NCBI GenBank assembly: GCA_905182655.1
Contig: CAJJCN010000036.1
Location: 1-60,070 of the forward strand
Direction: 5' to 3'
Length of the DNA: 60,070 nt
Origin: Flammeovirgaceae bacterium UBA4465
GTDB taxonomy: Bacteria; Bacteroidota; Bacteroidia; Cytophagales; Cyclobacteriaceae
In this document: piece by piece, positions 7,812-16,286 of the stretch
Layout: every line of letters starts with the position of its first letter
How positions within the stretch are numbered: the first letter of the stretch is position 1
The notes under the pieces: generated by a model
What the model was told of the DNA's origin: nothing
Seen by the model: only the letters and a program-made list of their open reading frames with translations
Databases searched by the model: none
Translations under genes and position numbers: made by a program

Positions 7812-8561
7812 ATGAAAAATATTTTAATATTCATAGGATTGTCATGCCTAGTTTTAATGAGCCAAGCGCAAGCCGTTTACCAATTAAATGGCGTTCGCAT
7901 ATCACCTGAAAATCAAGCGCTATTTGAGAAAATTGAAGTAGACTATGTCTCCAAAGTAGCGCAAGATGCCGTCAACAAAGGCCAACTGGTCAACTGGGCA
8001 CTCATCAAGTTGGATGGAACCATAGGTGAGGCCAACACGGGCTACAACTATATATTTGTTAATGGCTTTGCAAGTATTGATGCTATGAATGAAAGCACTG
8101 ATTGGTGGTCCAATACCAAAGCCATCATAGGAGTTGACCCAGATATATTGTATCGCGATTTGAGAGAAGCATCCGGCATCTATTACTACCAAAGGCAAAT
8201 GGAAATTGCTCCCACAGAGGCCTTCGAATATATAATTATGAATTTTGGTCACGCCAATGATCTCGAAGGATATTTGAAAGGCGAGAAGGCATGGATGACT
8301 TATCATAAAAAAAACATGAGCAAAACTGGATTGAAAGCGTGGGGTGTGGGAGCTAAATTTCTCCCCGTTAATGCCAACCAAACCACCAACGTAATGACCT
8401 GGAATGCCTTCCAATCGAAAGCTGAGGCCATGAAAGTCTTAGCTAATGATGTCAAAGGTACGAGTGCCTGGCCAGAAACTAACTTGGATGAAATCATGCC
8501 CGATGGATGGGAAACCATCGTATTAGGTCAAGTTTTATCCGCTACGGGTCCCGTACAATAA
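7812..8561 (+). CDS. Secreted hypothetical protein, tandem alpha/beta-barrel type, cluster member 5
   Basis: A 249-aa exported protein, paralogous to the preceding gene product over its full length. The signal peptide spans about residues 1-19 (MSQAQ). Two similar halves are visible, each with a first strand, a long helix and a Trp strand (NWALIKL and AWGVGAKF). Aromatic positions (the DWW motif, NWALIK, TWNAF) are conserved with the neighbour and may line a ligand cavity, but this is inference. The stop codon is followed within 7 bases by a perfect 14-bp terminator stem. An open frame of 164 codons on the opposite strand inside this gene is a shadow. Confidence 0.78.
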   Translation: MKNILIFIGLSCLVLMSQAQAVYQLNGVRISPENQALFEKIEVDYVSKVAQDAVNKGQLVNWALIKLDGTIGEANTGYNYIFVNGFASIDAMNESTDWWSNTKAIIGVDPDILYRDLREASGIYYYQRQMEIAPTEAFEYIIMNFGHANDLEGYLKGEKAWMTYHKKNMSKTGLKAWGVGAKFLPVNANQTTNVMTWNAFQSKAEAMKVLANDVKGTSAWPETNLDEIMPDGWETIVLGQVLSATGPVQ

Positions 8562-8567
8562 TTCTAT

Positions 8568-8604
8568 AAAAAGTCCCTTTAATATTATAATAAAGGGACT
8601 TTTT
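8568..8604 (+). terminator. Rho-independent terminator, 14-bp perfect stem
   Basis: AAAAAGTCCCTTTA and TAAAGGGACTTTTT form a perfect stem around a 9-nt AT loop, ending in T residues. It closes the two-gene secreted-protein unit at 6987-8561 and separates it from the small basic-tail genes. Confidence 0.85.
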
Positions 8605-8799
8605 ATGTGTTCTTGACGCTCTTCCATTTCACCCCCTATTAAAACTGGGAACTATAAAACCGCTATTTATATAGCTATTTAAGTAAAGTATAACTTCAAT
8701 TTATTTAATAAAAGCTTTCATATATTGATAAAAATTACACAATTTATGCTTACATTTAATGTACTATTTAAAAATTTAAATGAATTTAATCAGAAAATT

Positions 8800-9015
8800 A
8801 TGAAAAAAGTTATAGTCACTTTTATCGCCTTCTTTATATTCTCTCTTACTCAGGCAACACCTATTATTCCATCATTGAACCTCAGTGAAACTGCTGTTTT
8901 AACTGACCTAGAGCTAAACAAAGAAGCCTCTTTTATCGCTTCTAAAGAAATGCCAGGTAAGAAAAGAGCTAATAGAAGAAGCAGTAGAAAAAATAGAAGG
9001 AAAAAAGAAAGATAA
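8800..9015 (+). CDS. Small exported protein with KEMPGK core and basic tail (copy A)
   Basis: A 71-aa protein from the ATG at 8800; an upstream in-frame start at 8725 would add a segment that does not look like part of a signal peptide. Residues 1-19 form a typical signal peptide (two Lys, hydrophobic core, TQA). The mature peptide has a short neutral-to-acidic part, then KEMPGKKR and about 18 residues that are nearly all Arg, Lys, Ser or Asn. The gene at 9117 encodes the same architecture with an identical KEMPGK core. I know no family for it. Possible roles are a cationic antimicrobial-like peptide, a nucleic-acid or polysaccharide binder, or a structural envelope peptide; none is shown. 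Confidence 0.65.
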   Translation: MKKVIVTFIAFFIFSLTQATPIIPSLNLSETAVLTDLELNKEASFIASKEMPGKKRANRRSSRKNRRKKER

Positions 9016-9034
9016 TAAGACGATTGCTCATAAT

Positions 9035-9076
9035 TTTACTACCACGTTCATAAGTAGAAGTGAACGTAGTAGTAAA
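9035..9076. repeat. Inverted repeat, 16-bp arms, between paired small genes
   Basis: Arms 9035-9050 (TTTACTACCACGTTCA) and 9061-9076 (TGAACGTAGTAGTAAA) pair with a single C-A mismatch around a 10-nt loop. No T run follows on the plus strand, so a classical terminator is unlikely. It starts 19 bases after the stop of the first small gene and ends 40 bases before the second; an RNA-processing or stability hairpin is one option. Confidence 0.6.
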
Positions 9077-9116
9077 CCTATGAAGGAAATAATATTTCTA
9101 TTTAAAAAAGAAAAAA

Positions 9117-9347
9117 ATGAAAAAAGCAATACTCTTTATTCCTGCATTATTATTTGTCTTTCTCGTTCAAGCGAGTTCTTCAAGTAACATGTCAAATCTA
9201 GCTTATAGCCCTTTTGTAAGTGTGCCTTTTTTGGTCGAAAACGTTTTTGATATTGATCATTCTCTGAATATCAAAGAAATGCCAGGTAAAAGAAGGGGAC
9301 GAGAAAAAAGAGCTGAAAGAAAGCTCAGAAGAAAAAAAGAAAAATAA
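9117..9347 (+). CDS. Small exported protein with KEMPGK core and basic tail (copy B)
   Basis: A 76-aa paralogue of the protein at 8800-9015. It has a signal peptide (about residues 1-19, LVQA), a middle part of low complexity with Ser and hydrophobic residues, then IKEMPGKRRGREKRAE and an extremely basic end with nearly alternating Arg/Lys and Glu. The core KEMPGK is exactly shared with copy A, while the rest of the mature chain has diverged, so the core and the charge seem to be what is maintained. An A-rich stretch precedes the ATG and may aid translation. A bidirectional-looking terminator follows. Function unknown. Confidence 0.65.
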   Translation: MKKAILFIPALLFVFLVQASSSSNMSNLAYSPFVSVPFLVENVFDIDHSLNIKEMPGKRRGREKRAERKLRRKKEK

Positions 9348-9391
9348 ATTCAAATTTCAGCATACCATTTTTTTGTGATTTAATACAAAAT

Positions 9392-9426
9392 AAAAAAGGC
9401 TATATCTCAAAATATGGCCTTTTTTT
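9392..9426 (+). terminator. Rho-independent terminator
   Basis: AAAAAAGGCTATAT and ATATGGCCTTTTTT pair around a 6-nt loop and end in a T tract, 45 bases after the second small gene. The A-rich 5' side would give U-rich termination on the other strand too, but no minus-strand gene ends here. Confidence 0.75.
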
Positions 9427-9613
9427 AGTTCATACTTCTGAACGTGTTGATTATCAAGCAACCCCCGGTACAGTTCTGTCTTAAATCCCCTTTCAACGGC
9501 CTCAATGAAATGATCTTATCCTGACTTTAATGGAATTATAGATCCTTTTAAGAGCCGTCGGATTGGAATTTAGTAGTGAGCATTGTTTGATTCACTTCGA
9601 CGCTGAAAAGCCC

Positions 9614-12211
9614 CTAATTTTTTATTAGCCTTCTTAAGAAACGCCCCTTTTCAGTATATATTTCTAAATAATAGGACCCCACCCGATAACTATTTAATAT
9701 CAACTCAACGTTTTCACGGTTAAAACGATATTGACCGACACGTTTCCCCTCAATATTCCAAATATTAACCGATTTAATGCGTCCATTAGCGGTAATGTGT
9801 AACACCTCTTGAGCCGGATTAGGGAAGACAGATACTAAAGGTTGTATGATATTAAGTCCCCCCAGAATATTATCATAAACGGGTAAACTTAATTGCCCTT
9901 CCCAATTAGCTCCATCGTTATTGTCCAATGAAAAATCTTTTACTGCTAAATAAGCTCCTCCACCATCTGCCTCAGTAGGCCAGGGGGCTTCATCTGAATA
10001 AGAAACCTCATCTATTATATTTCCATAGCCATCAAGCAATAGAATTTTTTCACCTTGATTGGACAAGCTCCTAGAAAATTCATCAAAAGGGGTAAATCCA
10101 TAACGTTCTTCAAAAGATTGTGCCTCACTGGCTAAGTATAAACTGGAATTTCCCCTAATAACCACCCCTTTTGGGAATTGGTAAGTCAAGCCCAATTCAC
10201 CCAAATAAAGTCCCGTAAGATCCACAGATGCATCCCCAAAATTAGTGATTTCTATAAACTCATAATCACTTGAAACTTCATTCTCTTCAGCCAAGGGATG
10301 GTAATTGATTTTAGTAATCACAAGTTCTGGCTGCACTATTGATGAACAGGATGGGGTGGATGTCAATTGATTGGATAGCCAAGTATTTCTATCACTGATA
10401 AAGGTTTTAAGTTCACTGACTTGCTGATCAAATATGCCTGTGGTCCCCCACAAAGCTTCTTGCCGGTCTGCTGCTTCTGAAATGTGAAGTACCGTTTCAT
10501 TGATAAAGTCCATTACTTTCAGCGTATTGAGTGGCATCCCGGGATCAGTAAGTTCTTGCCATCTTTTATTTAAATAACATCTATAAACCGGATCATCAAA
10601 CAAATCTTTCCAAAATTTTGCACCCATATTTCCCCCATCATCAAACTGCCATCCGTAGGTGAAACTTCGATCATACCCCCACATAAAGAGATCATTGCCA
10701 TAGGTTAAATTGAAATCCCAAATCGGTCCTGCACGTAACTTTCCATTACGGTCTTTATGAAAGAATGTACTGAATTGATAACCGTCTACATTGGCCGCAA
10801 ACTCATTTAAAATCATGAAATCAATAAATGAAGGAACATCTATCACTGATGGATAACCGTCCTCTAATGAACTATTTTTATTGCCCGATGTATTTGCCAA
10901 ACGTTCAAACTCTCCTTTGATATATTGATGTTGCGAGGGCTTGATCTCTGTGGATTTTGGATATTCATGTACAAAGCTACTCTCCCATCCACCATAATTA
11001 GCCATATTCCAAGCTGTTAAGTCTGCACCCTCTGTCTTATCTGTCTTCGTAATATACCCTCCCGTAAGATTGGGTAATGAAAGGTCCTCTGGTTGAATTT
11101 TCTTTATATTGATCCGATTATCATCGGCCTTTAATTTCTCTTGAAAAAGATAGATCCCCTCATAATTTCCATTCAGCATCACTTCACAATATTTACCTCT
11201 CGAGGCATATTGACCTATTTGGTTAGACAATTGGTAACTTAAATAATCTCTGATCAGCGAAGAGTCGTAGGCAATCCCATTTAAAATCCAATCATTCTCT
11301 TTGGGCATTCCTAATATACTCACGTCCTCTTTCTGTCCCAGACTATCATAAGTAGTCAAAGCATATTGCTTTTTAGGCAATAAAGATGATGACGCTCCAC
11401 GTACTTCTATCTTTATGGCCCCTTTAAAATCTAAATAATCGAGGTTGGTTACATCCGAAATATCATTTCTTAGATCTACGCTCTTATCCACAATAATCAT
11501 GTTTGCTGCAATTTTGGGTTCTGATGGAATCGATTGACTGTTCACGGTTTCTAGAACTACGATAGGTAAATTAGATGATTGAAAATCGACATAAATAGGC
11601 GCTGAAAACCAACTTGGTGTACTTCGATAATTGTATTCGGTATTATTGATTCCAAATGAAAGCACGGGCAAAGCGGTCATGTCAGATGAAGTACTTGATT
11701 GATTGTGTACTTGGACAGCTATGATATTGGTTCCCTCAATCAAAAGATCCAAATCTACCTTAAAATATTCTGGTTTTTGCCCCTCCGGCAGTAAGGCATT
11801 ATGGTGCCCATCACTCAACTGATCATAAGTAGGCGTAACCCCAGAAACCAAATCTCTTGCGATTTCTTGGCCATTGAGATATGCCACAAACCCATCATCA
11901 TAGTCAATATCTAATCGTATCTCGTCTATTGCATTAAAATCAATGATCTCAAAAGTTTTTCTCAGGTAAATTGAGATAGTATTTTCAGGAACTAAAGTTG
12001 CATCATCATCATCTCCATAGCCAAATCCTGATATCCCTCGAGCCCAATTTGAATGATCAAAATCCAGCTGACTCCAATTAGTACTTGGTTGACTGCTTGG
12101 CAATGTATAATGCCATTCATCTCCCGGCAAGACCACGCTCTCCCAATGATCAACTTGAGAAAAACAAAGCATAGGTATTAAACTCACTAAAATTATTGAA
12201 AAATATCTCAT
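9614..12211 (-). CDS. CotH-kinase-family protein with lamin-tail domain and T9SS sorting domain
   Basis: An 865-aa secreted protein with a signal peptide of about 19 residues. Order of parts: an N-terminal jelly-roll-like segment with WSQLDFDHSNWARGISGFGYG (about 25-160); a CotH region (about 200-560) with NGNYEGIYLFQEK and the hallmark RAGPIWDFNLTYGN; a lamin-tail (LTD) domain (about 630-775) with YEFIEITNFG, DLTGLYLG and LSNQGEKILLLD; and a C-terminal type A sorting domain beginning VFPNPAQEVLHI, with GSYYLEI near the end. CotH proteins include atypical protein kinases; whether this one phosphorylates anything is unknown. The sorting domain predicts passage through the type IX secretion system and cell-surface attachment. 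A TATTTTTG -7-like element lies about 80 bases upstream (12290-12297). Confidence 0.88.
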   Translation of the reverse strand: MRYFSIILVSLIPMLCFSQVDHWESVVLPGDEWHYTLPSSQPSTNWSQLDFDHSNWARGISGFGYGDDDDATLVPENTISIYLRKTFEIIDFNAIDEIRLDIDYDDGFVAYLNGQEIARDLVSGVTPTYDQLSDGHHNALLPEGQKPEYFKVDLDLLIEGTNIIAVQVHNQSSTSSDMTALPVLSFGINNTEYNYRSTPSWFSAPIYVDFQSSNLPIVVLETVNSQSIPSEPKIAANMIIVDKSVDLRNDISDVTNLDYLDFKGAIKIEVRGASSSLLPKKQYALTTYDSLGQKEDVSILGMPKENDWILNGIAYDSSLIRDYLSYQLSNQIGQYASRGKYCEVMLNGNYEGIYLFQEKLKADDNRINIKKIQPEDLSLPNLTGGYITKTDKTEGADLTAWNMANYGGWESSFVHEYPKSTEIKPSQHQYIKGEFERLANTSGNKNSSLEDGYPSVIDVPSFIDFMILNEFAANVDGYQFSTFFHKDRNGKLRAGPIWDFNLTYGNDLFMWGYDRSFTYGWQFDDGGNMGAKFWKDLFDDPVYRCYLNKRWQELTDPGMPLNTLKVMDFINETVLHISEAADRQEALWGTTGIFDQQVSELKTFISDRNTWLSNQLTSTPSCSSIVQPELVITKINYHPLAEENEVSSDYEFIEITNFGDASVDLTGLYLGELGLTYQFPKGVVIRGNSSLYLASEAQSFEERYGFTPFDEFSRSLSNQGEKILLLDGYGNIIDEVSYSDEAPWPTEADGGGAYLAVKDFSLDNNDGANWEGQLSLPVYDNILGGLNIIQPLVSVFPNPAQEVLHITANGRIKSVNIWNIEGKRVGQYRFNRENVELILNSYRVGSYYLEIYTEKGRFLRRLIKN

Positions 12212-12420
12212 GTTATTTTCTTACTGATTCATCATGCCGTTAAGGAAAAAAGAGCATCGAAAAAGGGTCATTATTATTTGGTGAAAATACAAAAATAGTA
12301 AGGGGGATATGCTTAATTGGGAAGATCATGGAACTCACTTAGAGTCTATTAAGAATATTTGTTGTTCACTTTTTTCTTGACGCGCTACTCTATTTACGCT
12401 TTAATGACCTTTAAAAATAG

Positions 12421-12678
12421 TTACAAATCATGCCAATGGCCATGTGCTGCTGACCATACTTTACCTGCAGGAGCCGGTCCAGTAGGCCTGGTATTCCCAT
12501 TTTCTTCACTCTTATTGAACAACCCATAGATCGCGGATATAAAAAGGGCAATCAATACACCTATTATCCAAAAAGATTTGTTTCGCTGTGTACTGCCCAT
12601 CCCCTTTGTAGCGTGGCAACTTTTATACTTCTTGCCACTTCCACAAGGACAAAGATCATTTCTCCCAACTTTTTCCAT
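12421..12678 (-). CDS. Small membrane protein with SEC-C zinc motif
   Basis: An 85-aa protein. The N-terminus carries a SEC-C motif, [18 protein letters not shown] (residues about 5-22), which binds zinc through three Cys and a His or Cys, as at the C-terminus of SecA. A transmembrane helix follows (about residues 36-52), and the tail has [14 protein letters not shown], with three His that could bind metal. SEC-C fused to a short TM anchor and this His-rich end is a recurring small protein in Bacteroidota and others; its job is unknown. It is monocistronic as far as seen. Confidence 0.8.
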   Translation of the reverse strand: MEKVGRNDLCPCGSGKKYKSCHATKGMGSTQRNKSFWIIGVLIALFISAIYGLFNKSEENGNTRPTGPAPAGKVWSAAHGHWHDL

Positions 12679-12837
12679 TTTCTTACTTTATAAGTCCAAT
12701 TTACAAAAAATGCTGATGAAACAAATTATTTTTTGTATTTAGAAAGCGCGGCCCTCTCGTCTATTTAAATCCGAAATGATACTTAAAACATTAATTAGAC
12801 TAAGACCCTATGCCTTCCCTTTTGATTCAGAAGTAGG

Positions 12838-14469
12838 CTATTCTGAATCCAAAAAAGGATAATTATAATCGGTGGCCCCCATGAATGTTTCCTTTATGGT
12901 TCGCGCACTTACCCATCTCAATAAATTCATTTGAGCTCCGGCCTTGTCATTGGTTCCAGAACCTCTAGCTCCTCCAAATGGCTGTTGCCCTACCACCGCT
13001 CCTGTCGGCTTATCATTGATATAAAAATTGCCAGCAGCATACTGCAAGACATCCGAAGCGCGCTCGATAGCATACCTGTCTTTACTAAATATTGCCCCTG
13101 TCAAAGCGTAGGGTGAACTTTGATCTACTAGCGTAAGGGTAGCTTCAAACTCATCTTGAGGATACACATAAATAGAAACCACCGGTCCAAATATTTCTTC
13201 ACACATCGTTTCATAACGTGGATTCTTGGATAAAATAACCGTTGGCTCAATGAAATAACCCGTCGAATCGTCGTAATTACCTCCCGCTATGATTTCAGCA
13301 TCGCTAGATGCTTTCACGCGGTCAATGTATTGAGTGATCTTTTCATAGGATTTCTTATCAATTACTGCGTTAATAAAATGAGTAAAGTTTTCGGGAGAAC
13401 CCATTTTAATACGCTTTAAAGTACTTATTAAGGTCTCTCGCACCTCCTCCCATAAATTATCTGGAAGATATACGCGCGAAGCTGCACTGCATTTTTGACC
13501 TTGATATTCAAAGGCCCCTCTCACTATGGCTGTGGCAACCTCTTGAACATCGGCTGAAGCATGGGCCATAATAAAATCCTTACCTCCGGTCTCGCCGACA
13601 ATACGCGGATAACTGTTATAAATATCTATATTTTGCCCAATGGTTTTCCAAAGATTCTTAAAGACTTGAGTACTTCCTGTAAAATGCAATCCTGCAAAAT
13701 CCGGATGGTTGAATACAACCTCTCCCGCAACAGGACCATCTACATAGATCATGTTAATGACCCCATCTGGTAACCCCGCGGCTTGAAAGACCTCCATGAT
13801 TACTTGAGCTGAATAAATCTGTGTATAGGCTGGCTTCCATACAATCGTATTTCCCATCATTGCGGGGGCAGTACATAAATTACCCGCAATGGATGTGAAG
13901 TTGAATGGTGTTACTGCAAATACAAATCCTTCTAAGGGTCGATACTCCATTCTGTTCCAGACACCGGCTGAAGATTTGGGCTGCTGACTATAAATTTCTT
14001 CCATATAAGTCGCATTGAACTTTAAGAAATCTATATACTCGCAAGCGGCATCTATTTCGGCTTGATAAACATTTTTGGACTGGCCGAGCATGGTTGCCGC
14101 ATTAATTTTAGCCCGGTAAGGCCCCGCTATTAAATCAGCTGCCTTGAGAAATATGGCAGCTCGATGCTCCCAACTCATCTTGGCCCAAGATTCCTTAGCT
14201 GCCAATGCCGCTTCAATAGCGTCATGAACATGACTCGCATCTCCCTCGTGGAAATACCCTAGCACAAATTGATGGTCATGAGGAGGACTCATTTTAACTT
14301 TTTTTCCTGTCCTAACTTGCTCAGATCCAATATGCATAGGAACATCTATTTCCTGAGATTTTGCCTGTTTTAAAGCTTCCTTAACTGCCTGCTTTTCAGA
14401 GGAGCCCTCGATGTAATTAAGCACAGGTTCATTTATAGGTTGGGGTATTTTGAAATTTCCGTAAGACAT
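12838..14469 (-). CDS. pruA: 1-pyrroline-5-carboxylate dehydrogenase
   Basis: A 543-aa aldehyde dehydrogenase that oxidises glutamate-gamma-semialdehyde (pyrroline-5-carboxylate) to glutamate with NAD, the second step of proline use. Visible residues are the general base Glu293 in ETGGKDF, the catalytic Cys327 in GQKCSAASR, the Rossmann GSTQVF, and the C-terminal GQQPFGGARGSGTNDKAG. The long N-terminal extension and ARGSGTNDK match the stand-alone PruA type (human ALDH4-like) found in Bacteroidota. No proline dehydrogenase gene is in the window. A CAAATATA sequence at 14496-14503 reads TATATTTG on the coding strand and is a -7 promoter candidate 27 bases upstream of the ATG. Confidence 0.95.
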   Translation of the reverse strand: MSYGNFKIPQPINEPVLNYIEGSSEKQAVKEALKQAKSQEIDVPMHIGSEQVRTGKKVKMSPPHDHQFVLGYFHEGDASHVHDAIEAALAAKESWAKMSWEHRAAIFLKAADLIAGPYRAKINAATMLGQSKNVYQAEIDAACEYIDFLKFNATYMEEIYSQQPKSSAGVWNRMEYRPLEGFVFAVTPFNFTSIAGNLCTAPAMMGNTIVWKPAYTQIYSAQVIMEVFQAAGLPDGVINMIYVDGPVAGEVVFNHPDFAGLHFTGSTQVFKNLWKTIGQNIDIYNSYPRIVGETGGKDFIMAHASADVQEVATAIVRGAFEYQGQKCSAASRVYLPDNLWEEVRETLISTLKRIKMGSPENFTHFINAVIDKKSYEKITQYIDRVKASSDAEIIAGGNYDDSTGYFIEPTVILSKNPRYETMCEEIFGPVVSIYVYPQDEFEATLTLVDQSSPYALTGAIFSKDRYAIERASDVLQYAAGNFYINDKPTGAVVGQQPFGGARGSGTNDKAGAQMNLLRWVSARTIKETFMGATDYNYPFLDSE

Positions 14470-14522
14470 TGTTTATATTTTTAATTTCTACAGTTCAAAT
14501 ATAAGCAATCACAAACAGTTTT

Positions 14523-15203
14523 TCAGAAGAGTGCAGGGAGTTCAATCAAGTCATGGACTTGTAATTGCGAGGGTGCTATGAGTTCTTTTTGAGGATTGTA
14601 CCAAACAGATTTCCATCCTGCATTCTTAGCTCCTAAAATATCTGTTTGGAGGTTATCACCAATGATGACTATGTTTTCTAGGGATCCTCCACTGTAGTCA
14701 AGTGTGAAATCAAAAATGCCTTTGGCGGGCTTTCGATAACCTGAAGACTCAGAGGTCACCACCCATTTAAAATAATGATCAATCTCACTGTATTTCAATT
14801 TGATATTCTGGGTGTCATCAAAACCATTGGTAATGATGCCTAATTCGAAATCTTGTGAAAGTTTGTCAAGTACTTTACCTGCATTGGGCATCAATGCCTT
14901 CTTCCTAGGACATTCAATGATGAATTTATTTGATAATTCTTTAGCTAAGTTAAAATCTGTGTTTTTCACGGTATTCAAAATGTAACCAAACCGATTATTT
15001 CTAATTTCATACTTATCTATATCCCCCACATTATAGCGATGCCACAGCTTTTCGTTCTGTTCTTTAAATGTTTTGAGGAAATGGGTCTCGTCCCTGAAAA
15101 ATCGGTCAAGAACGAAAATATGATACATTTCAAGCAATGTAGCTCGCGCATTGGTTTCGTAATCCCACAAAGTATGATCTAAATCAAAAAATAACTGCGT
15201 CAC
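14523..15203 (-). CDS. HAD-superfamily phosphatase, YjjG-type (pyrimidine nucleotidase)
   Basis: A 226-aa haloacid dehalogenase hydrolase. Motif I is FFDLDHTLWDYE with the nucleophile Asp7 and acid/base Asp9; motif II is around IITNGFDD; the motif III Lys is in YRKPAKGIF; and motif IV is VIIGDNLQTDI with the Mg-binding Asp. The helical cap and the 'HTLWDYE' sequence fit the YjjG family, which dephosphorylates non-canonical pyrimidine nucleotides for house-cleaning. The ATG overlaps the stop of the ArsR-type regulator gene by 4 bp, so the two are translated from one message. Confidence 0.88.
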   Translation of the reverse strand: MTQLFFDLDHTLWDYETNARATLLEMYHIFVLDRFFRDETHFLKTFKEQNEKLWHRYNVGDIDKYEIRNNRFGYILNTVKNTDFNLAKELSNKFIIECPRKKALMPNAGKVLDKLSQDFELGIITNGFDDTQNIKLKYSEIDHYFKWVVTSESSGYRKPAKGIFDFTLDYSGGSLENIVIIGDNLQTDILGAKNAGWKSVWYNPQKELIAPSQLQVHDLIELPALF

Positions 15204-15583
15204 GCTCTCAATTCTTTTGCTTTTACCTTGTGTGCGGCCAATTCTCTATTAGAATCCATAATAGCAAATAACTCAAGATCTCTCAATAATTGAGGGTCTT
15301 TTTGAAGAAACACCATCATCTTACTCACGATTTCTATCACCTCCTCTTTGAGACTGTAAACCACCCACTGATCTAATTTATGCGATTTAACCAAACCCGC
15401 ATTTTTTAAATAAGCGACATGCCTTGATGTTTTTGTTTGTGTAAAATCTAGAATTGAGACCAAATCCGAAATGGTGAGGTTTTTTGCTTCGAGCAGTAAT
15501 TGAATAATTCGGACCCTAGACTCTTCCGAAAAGGACTTAAATACCTGTGTTCCTATTAAAAGACTAAATTTTTTGAGCTTCAA
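15200..15583 (-). CDS. ArsR-family winged-helix regulator
   Basis: A 127-aa DNA-binding protein. Residues about 14-85 form the winged helix: FSEESRVRIIQLLLEAKNLTISDLVSILDFTQTKTSRHVAYLKNAGLV, then the wing KLDQWVVYSLKEE. No metal-binding Cys cluster (such as CxC in helix 3) is visible, so it is a non-metal ArsR-like repressor or has lost sensing residues. It heads a two-gene operon with the YjjG-type phosphatase (ATGA overlap) and is divergent from the regulatory-domain protein gene at 15663, with about 80 bases between the starts. It could control either unit; that is inference. Confidence 0.88.
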   Translation of the reverse strand: MKLKKFSLLIGTQVFKSFSEESRVRIIQLLLEAKNLTISDLVSILDFTQTKTSRHVAYLKNAGLVKSHKLDQWVVYSLKEEVIEIVSKMMVFLQKDPQLLRDLELFAIMDSNRELAAHKVKAKELRA

Positions 15584-15662
15584 AATTGATATTTTTTGAC
15601 TAAGTTATCATAAAAGTCAACTTTTTGCATTTAGTTCGTATGAATTTATTACTTTTTGATCC

Positions 15663-16286
15663 TTGAAAAAAATAAGCACTTTCGTTGTTCTCTCTCTTAC
15701 TATATTTTCTATGGCCTATGGTCAAAGTGAAAAAATTATGCCAAAAGTCATCCAATTCACTGGAGTCATTTTCGCAAATGATAGTGCATCTATTGTCCCA
15801 GGAGTTCACGTTTATGTCCCTCAAGGAGGTCGAGGAACCACTACCAACCCTTATGGCTTTTTTTCAATGCCGGTCTTGGAAGGGGACAGTATTATTTTCT
15901 CCGCAGTAGGTTTCGATAAAACCTACTATATCATCCCTGCTCATAAAGAACCCAATAGTTTGAAGTTAGTCGTCTATCTAACTGAAGATATATTTTACCT
16001 GGAAGATGTCGCAGTATTTCCTTACCCCTCTGAAGCTACTTTTAAAGCGGGTATTTTGGCTACAAGGTTACCCAATGAGTTTGATCAAAGTAATCTCAAT
16101 GTCTGGATGAACAGTGAAGTCATGAGAGAAATGTATCGCAATCAAGTCAACAGTGGCAACGCCAACTTCCGCAATGCCATGAATGAACAGATGAATTACA
16201 ATCGATATCAATATCAACCCGCGGCCAATAATTATTTAAACCCTTTTGCTTGGTCCTCCTTCATCCGATCACTGAAAAAAAACTAA
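15663..16286 (+). CDS. Exported protein with carboxypeptidase-like regulatory domain
   Basis: A 207-aa protein beginning at a TTG codon (no ATG gives the signal peptide); residues 1-21 are a signal peptide ending MAYGQ. Residues about 30-110 form a carboxypeptidase-D-like regulatory (transthyretin-like) beta-sandwich: FTGVIFANDSASIVPGVHVYV, then GRGTTTNPYGFFSMPV and GDSIIFSAVGF. In Bacteroidota this domain commonly sits at the N-terminus of TonB-dependent receptors, but here no plug or barrel follows; the rest is an Asn/Gln/Tyr-rich tail. It overlaps the convergent dipeptidase gene by four bases. Its role is probably in the envelope; the binding partner is unknown. Confidence 0.82.
   Translation: MKKISTFVVLSLTIFSMAYGQSEKIMPKVIQFTGVIFANDSASIVPGVHVYVPQGGRGTTTNPYGFFSMPVLEGDSIIFSAVGFDKTYYIIPAHKEPNSLKLVVYLTEDIFYLEDVAVFPYPSEATFKAGILATRLPNEFDQSNLNVWMNSEVMREMYRNQVNSGNANFRNAMNEQMNYNRYQYQPAANNYLNPFAWSSFIRSLKKN

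Noticed and set aside
7920-8414. 164-codon open frame on the minus strand inside the secreted-protein gene at 7812
   Set aside because: The plus-strand product has a signal peptide and a full-length paralogue next door; the antisense product has no recognisable features and only mirrors the codon pattern.
8725-8799. N-terminal extension of the first basic-tail small protein
   Set aside because: The extra 25 residues would place the signal peptide core inside the chain; the ATG at 8800 gives a signal peptide like that of its paralogue.
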